Source of the DNA: Streptomyces tendae
GTDB taxonomy: Bacteria; Actinomycetota; Actinomycetes; Streptomycetales; Streptomycetaceae
Assembly: GCF_008632955.1 (NCBI RefSeq)
Contig: NZ_CP043960.1
Location: 344,251-408,250 of the forward strand
Length of the DNA stretch: 64,000 bases
Direction: 5' to 3'
The notes below the pieces were generated by a model that did not search any database, was not told where the DNA came from, and saw nothing but the letters and a program-made list of their open reading frames with translations. This document shows, piece after piece, positions 45,107 through 55,533 of the stretch (positions are counted from its first letter, which is position 1; each line of letters opens with the position of its first letter). Both the position numbers and the translations under genes were made by a program.

Positions 45107-45436
45107 ATAGGAGCACCCCTCACACGTCACTACGCGCCCTGCGGCCGGGAGCGGCGCCCCCTCCATCCCGGTGCCGGCCGATCCCCCGCCGGAGGCTCGT
45201 TCTGACCGGGCTGAGCCCCCGGGCCTCAGCTATTGCCTGCAGGGAAGATCGTTCGGCTGAAGCCCTGCAGTGCCTTTCGCCGCGTAGTCGCCCTTCACAA
45301 CCACATACCTTCAGGTCAGCCCCGGCCGGTACACGCTGGTCGGGGCTGATCTGTGTCTGGTGTCGGGGTGGCCGGGGCGGGACTGGGTGCGGTGGCCGGT
45401 CATGGACGACCGCGCGAGCATTGACCTCAACGGCAG

Positions 45437-46875
45437 CCGGGTTGCCCGGCCGCTCACTCGTCCGGAGGCGCTTGCAGCGCGCGGGAGTCCGGCAGCCGTC
45501 AGGATGAAGCGGCCGGGGCCACCGTCGCATCGACGGGAGGCTGTGCTGGCGTGATGTGTGACCGTCCTGGCCTCCGTCTTGGCAAGGGAAGAAGCATGGC
45601 CGAAACCGACCTCGACGTGTCTTTTCACCTTGCCGCCGGGCTCAGGCGCAGTCGGTCCTCGAAGCCCGGCGCAGCAGTCGAGGTTCGGGCATGATCGATC
45701 TTCGGCGTGTCGGGGCGCATCCGGACTTCTGGTACCCGGTGGCGGTGTCCAGGCGCTTGCGCCCCGGTCGCGTGGTGGGAACCGTTTTCGCCGGTGAGCG
45801 TATCGCGCTCTACCGGGGACAGAGCGGCACCGTTCATGCGCTGGAGGACCGGTGTGCCCATCGTCAGGTGCCGCTGAGCATGGGTGTCGTGGACGGCGAG
45901 ACACTCCGCTGCTGCTACCACGCCTGGGCCTACCGCGGTGACGGCCGTATCTCGCAGATCCCGTACCTGTCCAAAGGCGACGGTCGGCCGCCGCGGGGGG
46001 TGCGCGGCTATCCGGTCCGTGAGGCGTATGGCCTGGTGTTCGTCTTCCCGGGCGACCCGGACAAGGCGGTGACCACCGCATTTCCCGAGCTGCCGGCCTT
46101 CGGCTCGCCGAAGTGCAAAACCATGTCCTTCTCCCGGACCGTGCGCTGCCACTACTCGTTCATGCACGAGAACCTCCTGGACATGAATCACCAGTTCCTC
46201 CACCGGGGCGTCGTCGGCAAGCTTCGCCCCGAGTTGCTGGAATACCGGACCAGCGCGCGGTCGGTGGAGGCCCGGTATCTGTTCACCCATGCCGGGGGAA
46301 GCGGAACCGGAGCGCCGGTCTGCTGGCCGCCGAGGGGATCGGCGGCCGCGACTCCCGCGATGTCATGACCATCCGCACCGAATACCCCTATCAGACCCTC
46401 GACCTGGTTCCGGAGAACGCCGAACGTCCGGCTTTCTCTCTCTGGGCCGCCTACGTGCCTGAAGACGCCGAGCAGCGCACCTGCCACGCTTACGGCCTGC
46501 TCATGATCGAGAAGCCCGGAATTCCAGGTGCCATTCATCTCGCCTGGCCGTTCATCAGGCGCTTCACCGAGAGAGTGTTCGCCGAGGACCGCATGGCCGT
46601 CGAAGCCGAACAGCGGGCATGGGAGGAGCAGGGCGAGGACCTCAACCACGAGGTCTTCCCGCTGATCCTGGACGTTCGCGAGGTGCTGCGTGCCAATGGC
46701 GTCCCGCTGAGGACCAGGGCCGCCGGATGCGACTCCGCTGCGGGCGAAGGTTTCGCGTCGGCGTCCGGCTGTCGCGCCTCAGAACCGGTCGTCCCCGCGG
46801 GCGCGGAGCCCTCTGTCGAACTGCCGGACGGCTGAGACGCCCCGAATTTCGTGGAGCCCGGTGATCGTGTTGAGG
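45437..46875 (+). repeat. 1.44-kb direct repeat, copy B
   Basis: Second copy of 23409-24845, same orientation, with matching ends (CCGGGTTGCC... to ...CGTGTTGAGG). The two copies bracket 20.6 kb of DNA. Net two bases longer than copy A through three extra Gs and one missing G. Confidence 0.9.
45691..46835 (+). pseudogene. Rieske non-heme iron oxygenase, copy B (one frameshift)
   Basis: From ATG 45691 the frame is open through the Rieske domain (Cys55/His57 in CAHRQ, Cys74/His77 in RCCYHAW) and the iron site (ENLLDMNHQFLH, His167/His171) to about residue 202. One missing G near 46294 then shifts the frame. The rest continues in another frame to LPDG at 46835. Taking the longer version at each indel from copies A and B yields one uninterrupted protein of about 381 residues, the usual length for a terminal oxygenase of this class. 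Confidence 0.82.
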
Positions 46876-47190
46876 TGCTACAAGGAGACGACCACCCACG
46901 CACCGCCGACGGCCGCAAGGCGTGCCTGCACCACTGCCTCACCTACACGGCCACGCAGGCGGTCGTCGCCGGGCTCGGAGCCCGCGCTGGGCATCTGGGT
47001 CCACCCCGGCGCGGCCGCGCTCGCCCTGTCCTTAGGCTCGCACTACATCGCGGACCGCCGCGTGCGCGGCCACGACGTCCTGGAGAAGCTCGCCGACAAG
47101 ACCGGCAAGACCAACTTCTACAAGCTGGCCGCACACGGAATGAACGGCGCCTTCCACCTCGACATTCTCTGCACCAACGGCAGGAGCCAG
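46876..47190 (+). pseudogene. DUF3307-like membrane protein fragment
   Basis: Directly after the repeat end, frames read GRKACLHHCLTYTATQAVVA, then WVHPGAAALALSLGSHYIAD and HDVLEKLADKTGKTNFYKLA. This is the pattern of the small Streptomyces membrane proteins with a conserved HxxTY and ADRR motif. Both the start and end are missing and one frameshift is present. A related gene lies at 47.8 kb. Confidence 0.5.
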
Positions 47191-47202
47191 GGGCGGCAGG
47201 CT

Positions 47203-47814
47203 TTATGGGGCGGGCGTGGCCGTAGGCCCCTGGACTTCCAGGATGACAGCCGTGCCACCGATGGTCCGGTCTTCATGCATCGTGATCGTTTGGCCGGGGT
47301 GGAGGTGTCGCCACTGCGAGGGGTCGAGGGGGGCAAGTCGCACTGAGGAATGCTCGCCGGGCCCCAGAGTGGGGGCGAACTCGACCCACAGGAGTGCGAT
47401 GTTGAGGTCGTCCTCACCGGTTGGTGTGCGATTTCCGATGTTCCACATCGGCCGCAGAACACCGGCTCCGGAGAAGGGAGTCTGCCGTCGGTTCTCGCTG
47501 GCTGGCCGAAGAGTGAGGTCGGCGCGGATGATCCCGTTGCGGGCTTCGTAGCAGCGCCAGTGGCACCAGGCCGCGCTTCTCTCCATCCGCATCTGCTCGG
47601 CGGCCGTGGCGAGGCTTCCCCAGAAGTCGAGCGGAAGCGGGTGGACGTCGGCGAGTTCCTCCAGGACTCCGAGGGCCACCTCCCACTCATCGTGGGCGAG
47701 GTGGTCCCAGACGTCGTTGATCGTGATGTCGTTCTCGGTGGCGATCTTCGCAGGGACCAGCAGGGAGGCGGCTTCCAGCAGCTTGGGGACGTCCATGCGT
47801 TGATTCTGGACCAC
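47203..47814 (-). CDS. Hypothetical protein (203 aa)
   Basis: An open frame with ordinary composition: an N-terminal helical part (VPKLLEAASLLVPAKIATEN, DEWEVALGVLEELADVHPLP) and a beta-rich C-terminal half (LNIALLWVEFAPTLGPGEHS, HPGQTITMHEDRTIGGTAVI). Start GTG 47814 follows AGGAG after three bases; ATG 47796 is an alternative. It is divergent from the DUF3307-like gene. I do not recognise the family; single-copy immunity-like proteins of similar plan are common in Streptomyces. Confidence 0.6.
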   Translation of the reverse strand: MVQNQRMDVPKLLEAASLLVPAKIATENDITINDVWDHLAHDEWEVALGVLEELADVHPLPLDFWGSLATAAEQMRMERSAAWCHWRCYEARNGIIRADLTLRPASENRRQTPFSGAGVLRPMWNIGNRTPTGEDDLNIALLWVEFAPTLGPGEHSSVRLAPLDPSQWRHLHPGQTITMHEDRTIGGTAVILEVQGPTATPAP

Positions 47815-47840
47815 GGTCTCCTAGCGGCAGGAGGTGCACA

Positions 47841-48254
47841 ATGACCTTCATCGAGCAGATCGCGACCCTGGCGACCTTCGGGGCGGTGTGGGCGGTTCTC
47901 TCCGTCGGTCACAACCTTGCGGACCACGTGATCGGACAGACCGACCAGCAGACCGAGGGGAAGGCGGCGCCGTCGACTGCCGAGGTCGCCGACGGCGTGA
48001 GCCCGGGGCAGGGCTGGGGTGCGTGCCTGGGACACGTTGCCCAGTACCACCTGGTGATGGCCGTGATGCTGGCCCTGGTCTGGGCCGTGCTTCCGCTGTA
48101 GATGTCCTAGACCGGCTTGGCCGCGGGGCTCGCCGTGTCCGCGGTGACGCACGCGTTCTTCGATCGCCGATGGCCGGTGCGCTGGGACCCCGGGGAATTG
48201 CATCAGATGCACGAGGGGAAGGCGCCATATTCCCTGGTGCTGGAGGAAGTGTAG
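47841..48254 (+). pseudogene. DUF3307-like membrane protein, interrupted by stop codons
   Basis: ATG 47841 (GGAGG at 47830-47834) opens a good frame: a membrane helix LATFGAVWAVLSVGHNLADH, then GACLGHVAQYHLVMAVMLAL. It ends at TAG 48099. Six codons later the same frame continues as LAAGLAVSAVTHAFFDRRWP to 48254, the expected second half of the family. Two stop codons (48099 and 48108) separate the halves, so it is either a pseudogene or an 86-residue truncated protein. Confidence 0.6.
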
Positions 48255-48258
48255 CTAC

Positions 48259-49883
48259 GGTCCCTGCTCTGCTCACCGGCCAGGCCGACCACTACTCACC
48301 GCGGACTGTGCTCTTGGTCGACCGGCTCCACCACGCCGGCGCCACGGGGGTCTCCGCTCCGAAGTGTCCGCACTGCCAGCGCATCGTCCGGCTCGGACAC
48401 TCGATCAAACGGCTCCGCGTCTGTGGCAGCTGCTACAACCGCTCCCTCGCCGAACCCTGCAAGTGGTGCAGTCGCTCCCGCACCCCCGCAGGCAGAGACG
48501 CCAGCGGGGCCCCGTTCTGCAACACCTGCCGCGACAAGGAGGCGACTTGCCAGGAGACGTGCATCGTTTGCGGCAAATACCGGGCTGTCTCCGCCCGCAC
48601 TGGTCAGGGGCCGCTCTGCTCGGCCTGCCGAAAGCCGCCCACGATGACGTGTACCTCATGCGGCAACGTCCGTCCCTGCTTCCACAGCACCACCGACTCC
48701 CCCCGCTGCCGGGCCTGCCTGACCACGCCAGAACCCTGCACGGACTGCGGCCGGACGAAGCGGGTCGTTGCCAGGGTCGCCCGCGGCCCGTTCTGCGAAA
48801 ACTGCTGGGAAGTGGCGCCCGAGGCCGGAAAGCCGTGCGAGGACTGTGGCAAGGTCGAGCGGCTGTTTCATTTCGGTCGGTGCCGTCGCTGCGCGCCGGT
48901 GAGCGGCATCTACGCAGGCTCCTGACGCCGCCGGACGGCAGGCCGCGTCCAGAGCTCGACCAGATCGCAGCCGCTTTACTCGACCACAATCCCCGCAGGG
49001 CACTGCTCTACACGCGCGAGTCGAAAGAGGCCGCCAGCCTCCTGAACGACCTGGCGTCCGGGGTCTGCGAACTCAGTCATGAGGCTCTCGACGCCCGAAG
49101 CGCCGGGCACCGCCGCGACCTGGCCGTCGACTGGTTCCGGTCCGTGCTGGTTGCGGCTGGCATCCTGCCTGTCCGCGACGAATACCTCGCCCGCCTAGAA
49201 CGGTGGATCGAGTACAAGACGGCCGCCCTGGATGATCCCGAGCACCGGCAGCTGCTCACCGCCTACGCGCGCTGGGACCGGGTTGCACGCATCCGGCGAC
49301 GAGCCCGCGGAAAGACGATCACCGCATCGACAGTGGACATCACACAAGTGCAGATCTCCAAAGCCGTGCTGTTCCTGGCCTGGCTCAAGAACCAGGGTGA
49401 GAGGCTGGCGACCTGACCAAGGACCGCGCCGCCGGCCTGATGGTCCTGCTCTACGGCCAGACTCCCGCCAAGACCTGCCGCCTGACCACCGACCACGTCC
49501 TGCACGACGAGGACGGCGTCGCACTGCGCATCAACAAGACACCGCTCAGGCTGCCACCATCCCTGGACGCCCTTGTCCTGCAACTCGTCGACATCGCGCA
49601 CAGCCATGAGCACGCGGTCAACAGCAACGAGACAAACGCGCCCTGGCTGTTCCCGACCCAGCGCCCCGGACGAGCACTGACCAGCAGCCGACTCGCGACC
49701 CGTCTGCGGAACATCGGCCTCCCATCCGAAGCCGGACGATGCGCCGCCCTGCTCGACCTCTGCACACAGATGCCACCGGCCGTGCTGCAACGGCTTCTCG
49801 GTATCAGCCCTATGGCGGCCGAACGATGGTCTGCCGGCGCGGTCAGAATGGCCTACGCAGCCGAGGTGGCCCGTCGACCATGA
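48259..49883 (+). pseudogene. Zinc-ribbon, recombinase-like protein with internal deletion
   Basis: The N-terminal ~215 residues hold at least five CxxC-type zinc ribbons (CPHCQRIV, CKWCSRSR, CIVCGKYR, CTSCGNVR, CTDCGRTK, CEDCGKVE). A missing base near 48897 shifts the frame to RHLRRLLTPPDGRPRPELDQ and on to LFLAWLKNQGERLAT (stop 49416). The C-terminal part then appears in a further frame (RAAGLMVLLYGQTPAKTCRL, then ERWSAGAVRMAYAAEVARRP). The ~100-residue middle normally present between these parts in the Streptomyces family is missing. The C-terminus is tyrosine-recombinase-like in layout, but I do not see a full catalytic set. Confidence 0.65.
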
Positions 49884-49904
49884 GCCGCACGCTCTCGGCC
49901 GCTA

Positions 49905-50719
49905 TCAGGCTGCAATGCGAAGCCACGTGTCGCCAGCGCGAAGCCATAGAAGACCGTCGCGACCCTGACCGCAGCGCATGACCACCCGTCCAGGCATTCG
50001 AATCTTGCGCCGCTCGGTCACACTCCAGGTATCACCATCCAACTCGGCTCGCACCACTTCGGTTGACCTCTGGTTGTGAACGCGCTTGGTCAGGACTGCT
50101 CGATGGTCGCGCACGGCGAACCCGTCCGGGTCACGTACGGGGCTGGGCCAACTGGTCACCTCACCGGTCGACGGGGTGATCCGCGTCAAGAACGTGCCTC
50201 CCCGCCGACTGCCGGAATACCAGATCAGCCAGACCCGGTCACCCTCCGTGGCAGCGGCGCATCCCTCCAAAGGCACGTCAGGAAGGCGACCTCCCGGAGC
50301 GCAGGTCGCCCGTCGCCGATGCAGAAGGTGGCTTCTTGGTTACCACTTTCCAGAGAGAACACCACGGCGTTCGGGCTCCATGCTCCCGACTCCTTCTTGC
50401 CCGCTCGCCCGCTTGCGATGAGAAGCCGGGCCTCCGGGAGAAGAGCGATGTGGCTCGGCCTGACCGGGACGTCCTTGATCGGTCGACGTTGAAGCGACCC
50501 GTCAGCCTGACGAATCACGAGCACCGCATCGAATGGGACCTGCGGGCCCCATCCCACCCACCCCTTCACATAGCGGCTTCGGCGTAGGCACTGCCGATGG
50601 ACGAGCAGAACAGCCAGCTCCCCTGTCGGGCCAACGGTCCACCACAGAGGACGTCGTCCTGCCCACAGGTCCGTTACGGACGGCTTCCAGACCCTCTGCG
50701 CGTCGCCCGTTGACACCAC
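49905..50719 (-). pseudogene. Beta-propeller-like hypothetical, one frameshift
   Basis: From a GTG near 50719 the frame reads TDLWAGRRPLWWTVGPTGEL and ARLLIASGRAGKKESG, with repeated short beta strands and Trp/Gly turns. At about 50270 it shifts (one C short) to VPLEGCAAATEGDRVWLIWY, ending at 49905 with DGLLWLRAGDTWLRIAA. Together about 270 residues in the style of WD/PQQ-like blades. Family not identified; no signal peptide. Confidence 0.5.
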
Positions 50720-51253
50720 ATCCCCCTGCTTTCGGCCGTAACACCCGAACGTAGGTGCTGTTGAGAGGAGCGTATTGATGCCAGAACAGGCATCGCCCCG
50801 GCGTCGCACAGCCACCTGTCGGCATACACGTCGGTGCCCAGGCAGGTACACACGAACATGCTCACCGCGTCGCACACGATGACAATCCAGGGGCCCGCCT
50901 TCGTGGCCGGCGAAGCCCGTGCCTTCCTACGGCTCCGGCGACATGGCCGACCGGGAAGGTCGAGAACGCGGGCAAGGGCGGCTGTGAGGGCAGCGCAATG
51001 GCCAGGCAGGTGCCTGGAGGCCCAATCGGCAGCCAGCGCAAGGAAGTCAGCCAGGTCGCGCTTGGCACCGGTTAGCAGGTGGCGGAGCTCAGATACGCCC
51101 AGCTCTATGAAGCTGTTGTTCTATCGATCTTGGTGAGCGTGAGTTCGAGGTCGTCGACTCGGTCGGGTGATCTCGTGGCCGACCGGGCATGAAAGCGGGG
51201 CCTCCCGCACAGCTCGAGGGTGTCGAATCCAAACGAGCAACAGGAGGCCCCTG
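50720..51253. other. No supported gene (about 530 bp)
   Basis: Only low-complexity frames are seen. One minus-strand frame near 50940-51115 (FIELGVSELRHLLTGAKRDL) could be a short remnant. The right part, from about 51113, includes the probable left end of the IS5 element that follows. Confidence 0.35.
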
Positions 51254-52161
51254 GTGCTGCAGTCTTCCGTGCCGGCGTCGATGGCGTCCAACTCGGCGTC
51301 CCCGTCGTGTGATTGTCTCGCTCACCGGTTCGGGAACGCCGCGGACCGGCCGTACAGGCGACCGAGGTATCCGTCCGACATGAGCGACGCGGAGTGGGCC
51401 GTCGTACGTGACGCGATGCCGGTTCCCTGCTGGCTCGAGGGCCGCGGTGGGCAACCGGAGAGCTATTGTCACCGGCAGATGGTCGATGCGGTGCGCTATC
51501 TGGTCGCGGGCGGTATCACCTGGCGGGCGATGCCTGCGGACTTCCCCGCGTGGGACCGCGTCTACGCCTTCTTCCGGCGCTGGCGGGACAAGGGCCTGAC
51601 CGCCGAGTTCCACGACCGGCTGCGCGACCGGGTCCGCCGGGCCGCGGGCCGGGATCCGGAGCCGACGGCCGGCATCATCGATGCGCAGTCGGTGAAGGCA
51701 GCCGCGTCGGTGCCGAGCGCGACCAGGGGATTCGACGGCGGGAAGAAGGTCAACGGCCGCAAGCGGCACATCGTGGTGGACACCCTCGGACTGCTGCTGA
51801 CCGTGATGGTGACCGCGGCCTCGGCCACCGACCGGGACGCGGGCAGACACTCCTGGCCCGGCTGCGTGAGCGGCACTGGCGCGTCACGCGGGTGTGGGCC
51901 GACGGAGGCTACACCGGACGCCTGGTCGACCTCGCCCGCGATGCCTGGCGGATCGTGCTGACCGTGGTCAGACGCAGCGACGACACCAGCGGTTTCACCG
52001 TGCTGCCGAAGAGGTGGCTGGTGGAGCGCACGTTCGCGTGGCTGATGCACTCACGCCGGCTGGCCCGCGACTACGAGACGCGCACCGACACCTCGGAGGC
52101 AGTGATCAAGTGGGCGATGAGCACGGTCATGAGCCGCCGCCTCGCCCGACGGGCACGCTGA
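51254..52161 (+). pseudogene. IS5-family transposase, one frameshift
   Basis: GTG 51254 has AGGAGG six bases upstream. The first frame gives RYPSDMSDAEWAVVRDAMPV, GGITWRAMPADFPAWDRVYA, IIDAQSVKAA (first Asp) and GFDGGKKVNGRKRHIVVDTL. Near 51843 one G is missing from GCGGGCAG and the frame moves; the rest reads GQTLLARLRERHWRVTRVWA, DGGYTGRL (second Asp) and LVERTFAWLMHSRRLARDYE (Glu). Programmed frameshifting occurs in some IS5 groups, but no slippery signal is obvious here. Confidence 0.8.
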
Positions 52162-52620
52162 ACAGCCCCGGACGTTCCTCCGCCAGCCAGCCCGCGCGGC
52201 CAGCCGCTTGGCTTTCGACCGCACCCCTTCCACCTTCGCCGGGACCGGCTCCAGCCCGAGGCCGACCGCGAGTTGACGACAGTCCATCGCCTCCCCGCGC
52301 ATCTCGTTCCCGCCGGCCAGCACGGCCATGATCCGCTGGTAGTCCGGCGCGAGAACCGCCGGGGCGAGCCCTTCCTCCCAGTGAGGCACCACTGAGCCGG
52401 GCACCGCCTGCCTGACCTGCACCGGCCGTTCACCGGCCACCACGACCGGCGCCACGTCCTCGCTTCCGCGAGGCTCCGCCAGAACCTCACCCACCGTCTC
52501 ACGGGCAATCACGAACCGCTCCCACACCGCCTCCGCTTCCCGCAGCTCGGCCTGGAGAGCATCCACCCGCTGCCGAGCGACGCGTTCGCGCTCCTCCAGC
52601 AGCCCCATCACCGACGGCAT
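52127..52620 (-). pseudogene. Hypothetical protein overlapping the IS5 3' end, one frameshift
   Basis: ATG 52620 opens a coiled-coil start (PSVMGLLEERERVARQRVDA) followed by PHWEEGLAPAVLAPDYQRIM, GEAMDCRQLAVGLGLEPVPA and VRSKAKRLAAR, which looks like a winged-helix end. One missing G near 52195 breaks the frame. The native end WLAEERPGLFSVPVG and a stop at 52127 are in the next frame and overlap the transposase tail by about 34 bp. Proteins of this type are common in Streptomyces and often lie opposite IS transposases; function unknown. Confidence 0.6.
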
Positions 52621-52786
52621 CCCGGCACCTCCACCGAAGAGACGACACAACAACCCGTCCCTCCCGCCGAAACACCACCCCTACACCTGACCAGCGGAAA
52701 CACACCCGCACTCTCGGAAAGACAACAGCTTCTAAGGGAAGCTCTGAGTGGGCTGAGCTGTCACCGACTGTCTTGTGATGCCCATC

Positions 52787-52913
52787 TACATGGCGATCAT
52801 GTCCCTCGACCCCACGGGCAAGGGCGCATGGTCCGCTGGACCATGCGCTGGAAAGCCGCGCTGAACGCCTTCGACATCACCTTCGACGGCCGCGTGTCGG
52901 CGGCCCGCCAGTA
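52787..52913 (+). pseudogene. IS256-family transposase, C-terminal remnant
   Basis: YMAIMSLDPTGKG, then after one missing base RMVRWTMRWKAALNAFDITF and DGRVSAARQ with a stop at 52913. This is the same terminal segment as the element at the left edge of the window, in opposite orientation. The following ~500 bp (52914-53422) hold no supported gene. Confidence 0.75.
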
Positions 52914-53422
52914 GCCCCAACCACCCTAGTTACACCGCTCGTTTGACAGACCCGGAGCTGCCCATCAACAAGCCCGGTATGCAGACCTCGCGCCGGGGCA
53001 GCGGCAGTTGTTGTTGGGCGCAATTGGACCCCGTTCCACGACGCCGCATCGCCCACCCCGGCCGTCGCCCCAGCGACGTAAGGCCGACGTCGCCGCGATG
53101 GCCAACACCCGCGGTAGGGCCTGTCGGCTGTTACTCACCATCGGGTGATGCCTGTTCGCCGCGATGGGTGGCGCGCCATGGCGGGATCGGGAGTGAGGCG
53201 TTGGCTCTCAACGGACACGGACGTCAACCTGGTGCATTCACACGATGAATGGACAATGCAGTCGACAGTCTCAGGAATATGCAGAATCCGTAACGTGGGG
53301 CACGATTCCACCACATGGTGGACGCAGTGTGGGCAGGGTGTGACCGCGGCCAGCCGGCCGCACCCGCACCAGGCACCGTCCCGGCCAGCGCCGGCGGTGC
53401 CCGTACCAAGCAGGGGGAACCT

Positions 53423-53893
53423 GTGTCGAAGAACATCACCGCCCGCCGCATCACCGCCGCCGTCCTGACCGCCGGCGCCCTGACCGCGGTCCTGACGGTG
53501 CCGACCTCGGCGGCCGAGGCCCGCCCCCACCGGCCCAACGTGGAAATCTCGGACGTGCAGTACGACTCCCCGGGCCGCGACGACCGCTCCAACCGCTCCC
53601 TGAACCGCGAGTGGGTGGAGATCACCAACAACAGCCGCCACGCCGTCAACCTCGACGGCTGGACCCTGCGCGACGAGGACGGCCACCGCTACACCTTCGA
53701 CGACTACCGCCTGCGCGGCCGCTCCACCGTCCGCGTCCACACCGGCATCGGCCGCGACACCCGCTCGGACGTCTACCAGGACCGCCGCCATTACGTCTGG
53801 GACAACCGCTCCGACACCGCCACCCTCCGCAACGACCGCGGCCGCTACGTCGACAGCGACTCCTGGGGCCAGCACCGCGGCGGACGCCGCTAA
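53423..53893 (+). CDS. Secreted lamin-tail-domain protein
   Basis: A 156-residue exported protein: signal peptide from GTG 53423 (KNITARRITAAVLTAGALTA, cleavage near ASAAEA-type residues) and one lamin tail domain (VEISDVQYDSPG, REWVEITNNSRHAVNLDGWT, YTFDDYRLRGRSTVRVHTG, YVWDNRSDTATLRND). LTD proteins in Streptomyces are small secreted beta-sandwich proteins, sometimes attached to nucleases; here the domain is alone. G-rich GGGGGAA precedes the start. A strong hairpin follows the stop. Confidence 0.82.
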   Translation: MSKNITARRITAAVLTAGALTAVLTVPTSAAEARPHRPNVEISDVQYDSPGRDDRSNRSLNREWVEITNNSRHAVNLDGWTLRDEDGHRYTFDDYRLRGRSTVRVHTGIGRDTRSDVYQDRRHYVWDNRSDTATLRNDRGRYVDSDSWGQHRGGRR

Positions 53894-53945
53894 CACCAGC
53901 CAATGAGACGGCGGCTCGCACCGCCGACTCATCCCGACCAACCGG

Positions 53946-53974
53946 CGGCACGCCACCACAACGGTGGCGTGCCG
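53946..53974 (+). terminator. Hairpin terminator after the lamin-tail gene
   Basis: CGGCACGCCACC (53946-53957), loop ACAAC, and the exact complement GGTGGCGTGCCG (53963-53974). It lies 52 bp after the stop. A U-tract is lacking, as is usual in Streptomyces. Confidence 0.7.
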
Positions 53975-54044
53975 CTCCGTCCTTGCCTGCATGGGGAATT
54001 GGGCCGCCTGTCGCGGGCGTGGACGGTGCAGTGCGTGATTACGC

Positions 54045-54204
54045 ACCAGACCGGGCGGAGCCTGACTACCGCGCCCTCGGATGCTCCCGTGGCTGCTTGA
54101 GCACGAAAGTCCGTCTCGCCATCGACAGCCGTGCACGACCCCCGGGCTCCCGCGTCAGCGCAGGCCAGGCGGGCGGCGCCCCGGCCTTGCGCACACCTCA
54201 CTGA
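54045..54204 (+). pseudogene. IS5-family transposase fragment
   Basis: Reads CSRGCLSTKVRLAIDSRARP, then PGSRVSAGQAGGAPAL. This is the segment of IS5 transposases (GGLTTKIHLA...GRPLAF..TAGQ) just after the first catalytic Asp. No more of the element is recognisable; 54205-54450 shows nothing further. Confidence 0.6.
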
Positions 54205-54453
54205 CTCGTTGGGCGCGGGCGGGTCGCGGCAGCTGCACGGCCCCGGCCACGATCTCAGGAAAAGCCGGCCTATCTTCGTGCCGCGTCTGGAGCGCTGCAT
54301 CACCTGGCCCGCGTCGACCAGGACGGCCGCCCGGAATCCGTCCTACTTGGGCTCGCCGGCTCAGCCCGGTGGGAGGTCAGGGCTTTGGTACGAGGGTGCT
54401 CTGCTCAGCATCGGTTCCGGCAGCGTCCATGCCACCCCTGATTCCTTCCTCGT

Positions 54454-54663
54454 CTACGGGGCGGGCTGCTGACGGAGGTCCAGGTGGCATCGCAGTCGTA
54501 CGCCTGGTTCGCCGGGTTCGTGGGTGGTGCGGTCCGCCGGCGCGATCGCCCACCGTGTGGCGAGCAGTTTCTGGACGGCGAACGCTGTTTCGTCATCGGC
54601 GGCGGCGACTTCCACGACCGCGAGTCCCGGTTCGGCCACGTGCCCGTCGTTGATCGGCTTCAT
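54454..54663 (-). CDS. DUF6207-family protein
   Basis: About 69 residues: KPINDGHVAEPGLAVVEVAA, then DDETAFAVQKLLATRWAIAP and a conserved end GVRLRCHLDLRQQP. This matches a small protein family widespread in Streptomyces, function unknown. ATG 54663 gives the usual start (MKPIND); an ATG eight codons upstream is possible. It appears intact. Confidence 0.7.
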   Translation of the reverse strand: MKPINDGHVAEPGLAVVEVAAADDETAFAVQKLLATRWAIAPADRTTHEPGEPGVRLRCHLDLRQQPAP

Positions 54664-54874
54664 ACCGGGCATGACGCACCAGTGCATGCCGGGGGTTCGC
54701 GCTCACACGCACCGTCACCCGACCGGGTACGGCAAGAGACGCGTGCTGAGCATCCGCCGCGAGCTGCATGAGCGGAGTGCCGCGGCGATGTCCAATACGA
54801 CCATTGCACCGACACGGGTGGCGCACTCGACGAAGACCCGACAGCGCCCCTTGCGGGGCCGTTAACAACGGTTC

Positions 54875-55533
54875 ATGCTCACCACCGTGCTGCGTGGCCT
54901 GGCCGCCGCATCCCTTGCCGTTCTTCCCCTCACAGCGTCCTCTCCTGCCTCGGCGGCGGAGACGCTCCCTCTGGCCGAAGCCGTCGACCGGCTGCCGGTG
55001 GAGGCCGAGTCACGCGACGGCTACGACCGCGACGCCTTCCGCCACTGGAACACCGGGACATCCCGGACGATGGCTGCAACACCCGCGCGGAGGTCCTGCT
55101 CGCCGAGGCGGTCGAGTCGCCCACCGTCGGACCTCGGTGCCGGCTGTCGGGCGGACGCTGGTGGTCGTACTACGACCAGGTGTGGGTGACATCCGCTTCC
55201 GGCCTGGACATTGACCATATGGTGCCCCTTGCTGAGAGTTGGGACAGCGGGGCGTCGGCGTGGACGGCGCCGCGCCGTGAGGCCTACGCCAACGATCAGG
55301 GCGCCGACGCCAGTCTGGTGGCCGTCACCGCGCGCTCGAACCGGTCCAAGGCCGATCAGGACCCCTCCGAATGGCTGCCTCCCGCTGCCGAGGTGCACTG
55401 CCGCTACGCCGCGGAGTGGGTGGCTACGAAGCTCCGGTGGGGGCTTGCGGCCGACGAAACCGAGGTGGTGGCCCTGCGTGAGGTGGCGACCGGCTGCCAG
55501 GGCCAGACCGTGACCTACGAGCCAGCTCCATAG
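54875..55533 (+). pseudogene. Secreted HNH (DUF1524-like) nuclease, one frameshift
   Basis: ATG 54875 opens a signal peptide (RGLAAASLAVLPLTASSPAS) and YDRDAFRHWNTG. One G is missing near 55042. The rest continues in another frame: DIPDDGCNTRAEVLLAEAVE, GRWWSYYDQVWVTSASGLDI, the HNH core DIDHMVPLAESWDSGAS, AVTARSNRSKADQDPSEWLP and the stop at 55533. Adding one base gives a typical ~220-residue secreted Streptomyces HNH nuclease. The 3' end is part of a dispersed repeat also found at 25.3 kb. Confidence 0.8.

Noticed and set aside
45691..46835. Two different Rieske subunit genes
   Set aside because: The copies at 23.7 and 45.7 kb are the same gene duplicated with only single-base indels between them, not alpha and beta subunits.
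51254..52161. Programmed frameshift in the IS5 transposase
   Set aside because: Considered because some IS5 groups use it, but the break is a single missing G in a G run like many non-IS genes in this window.
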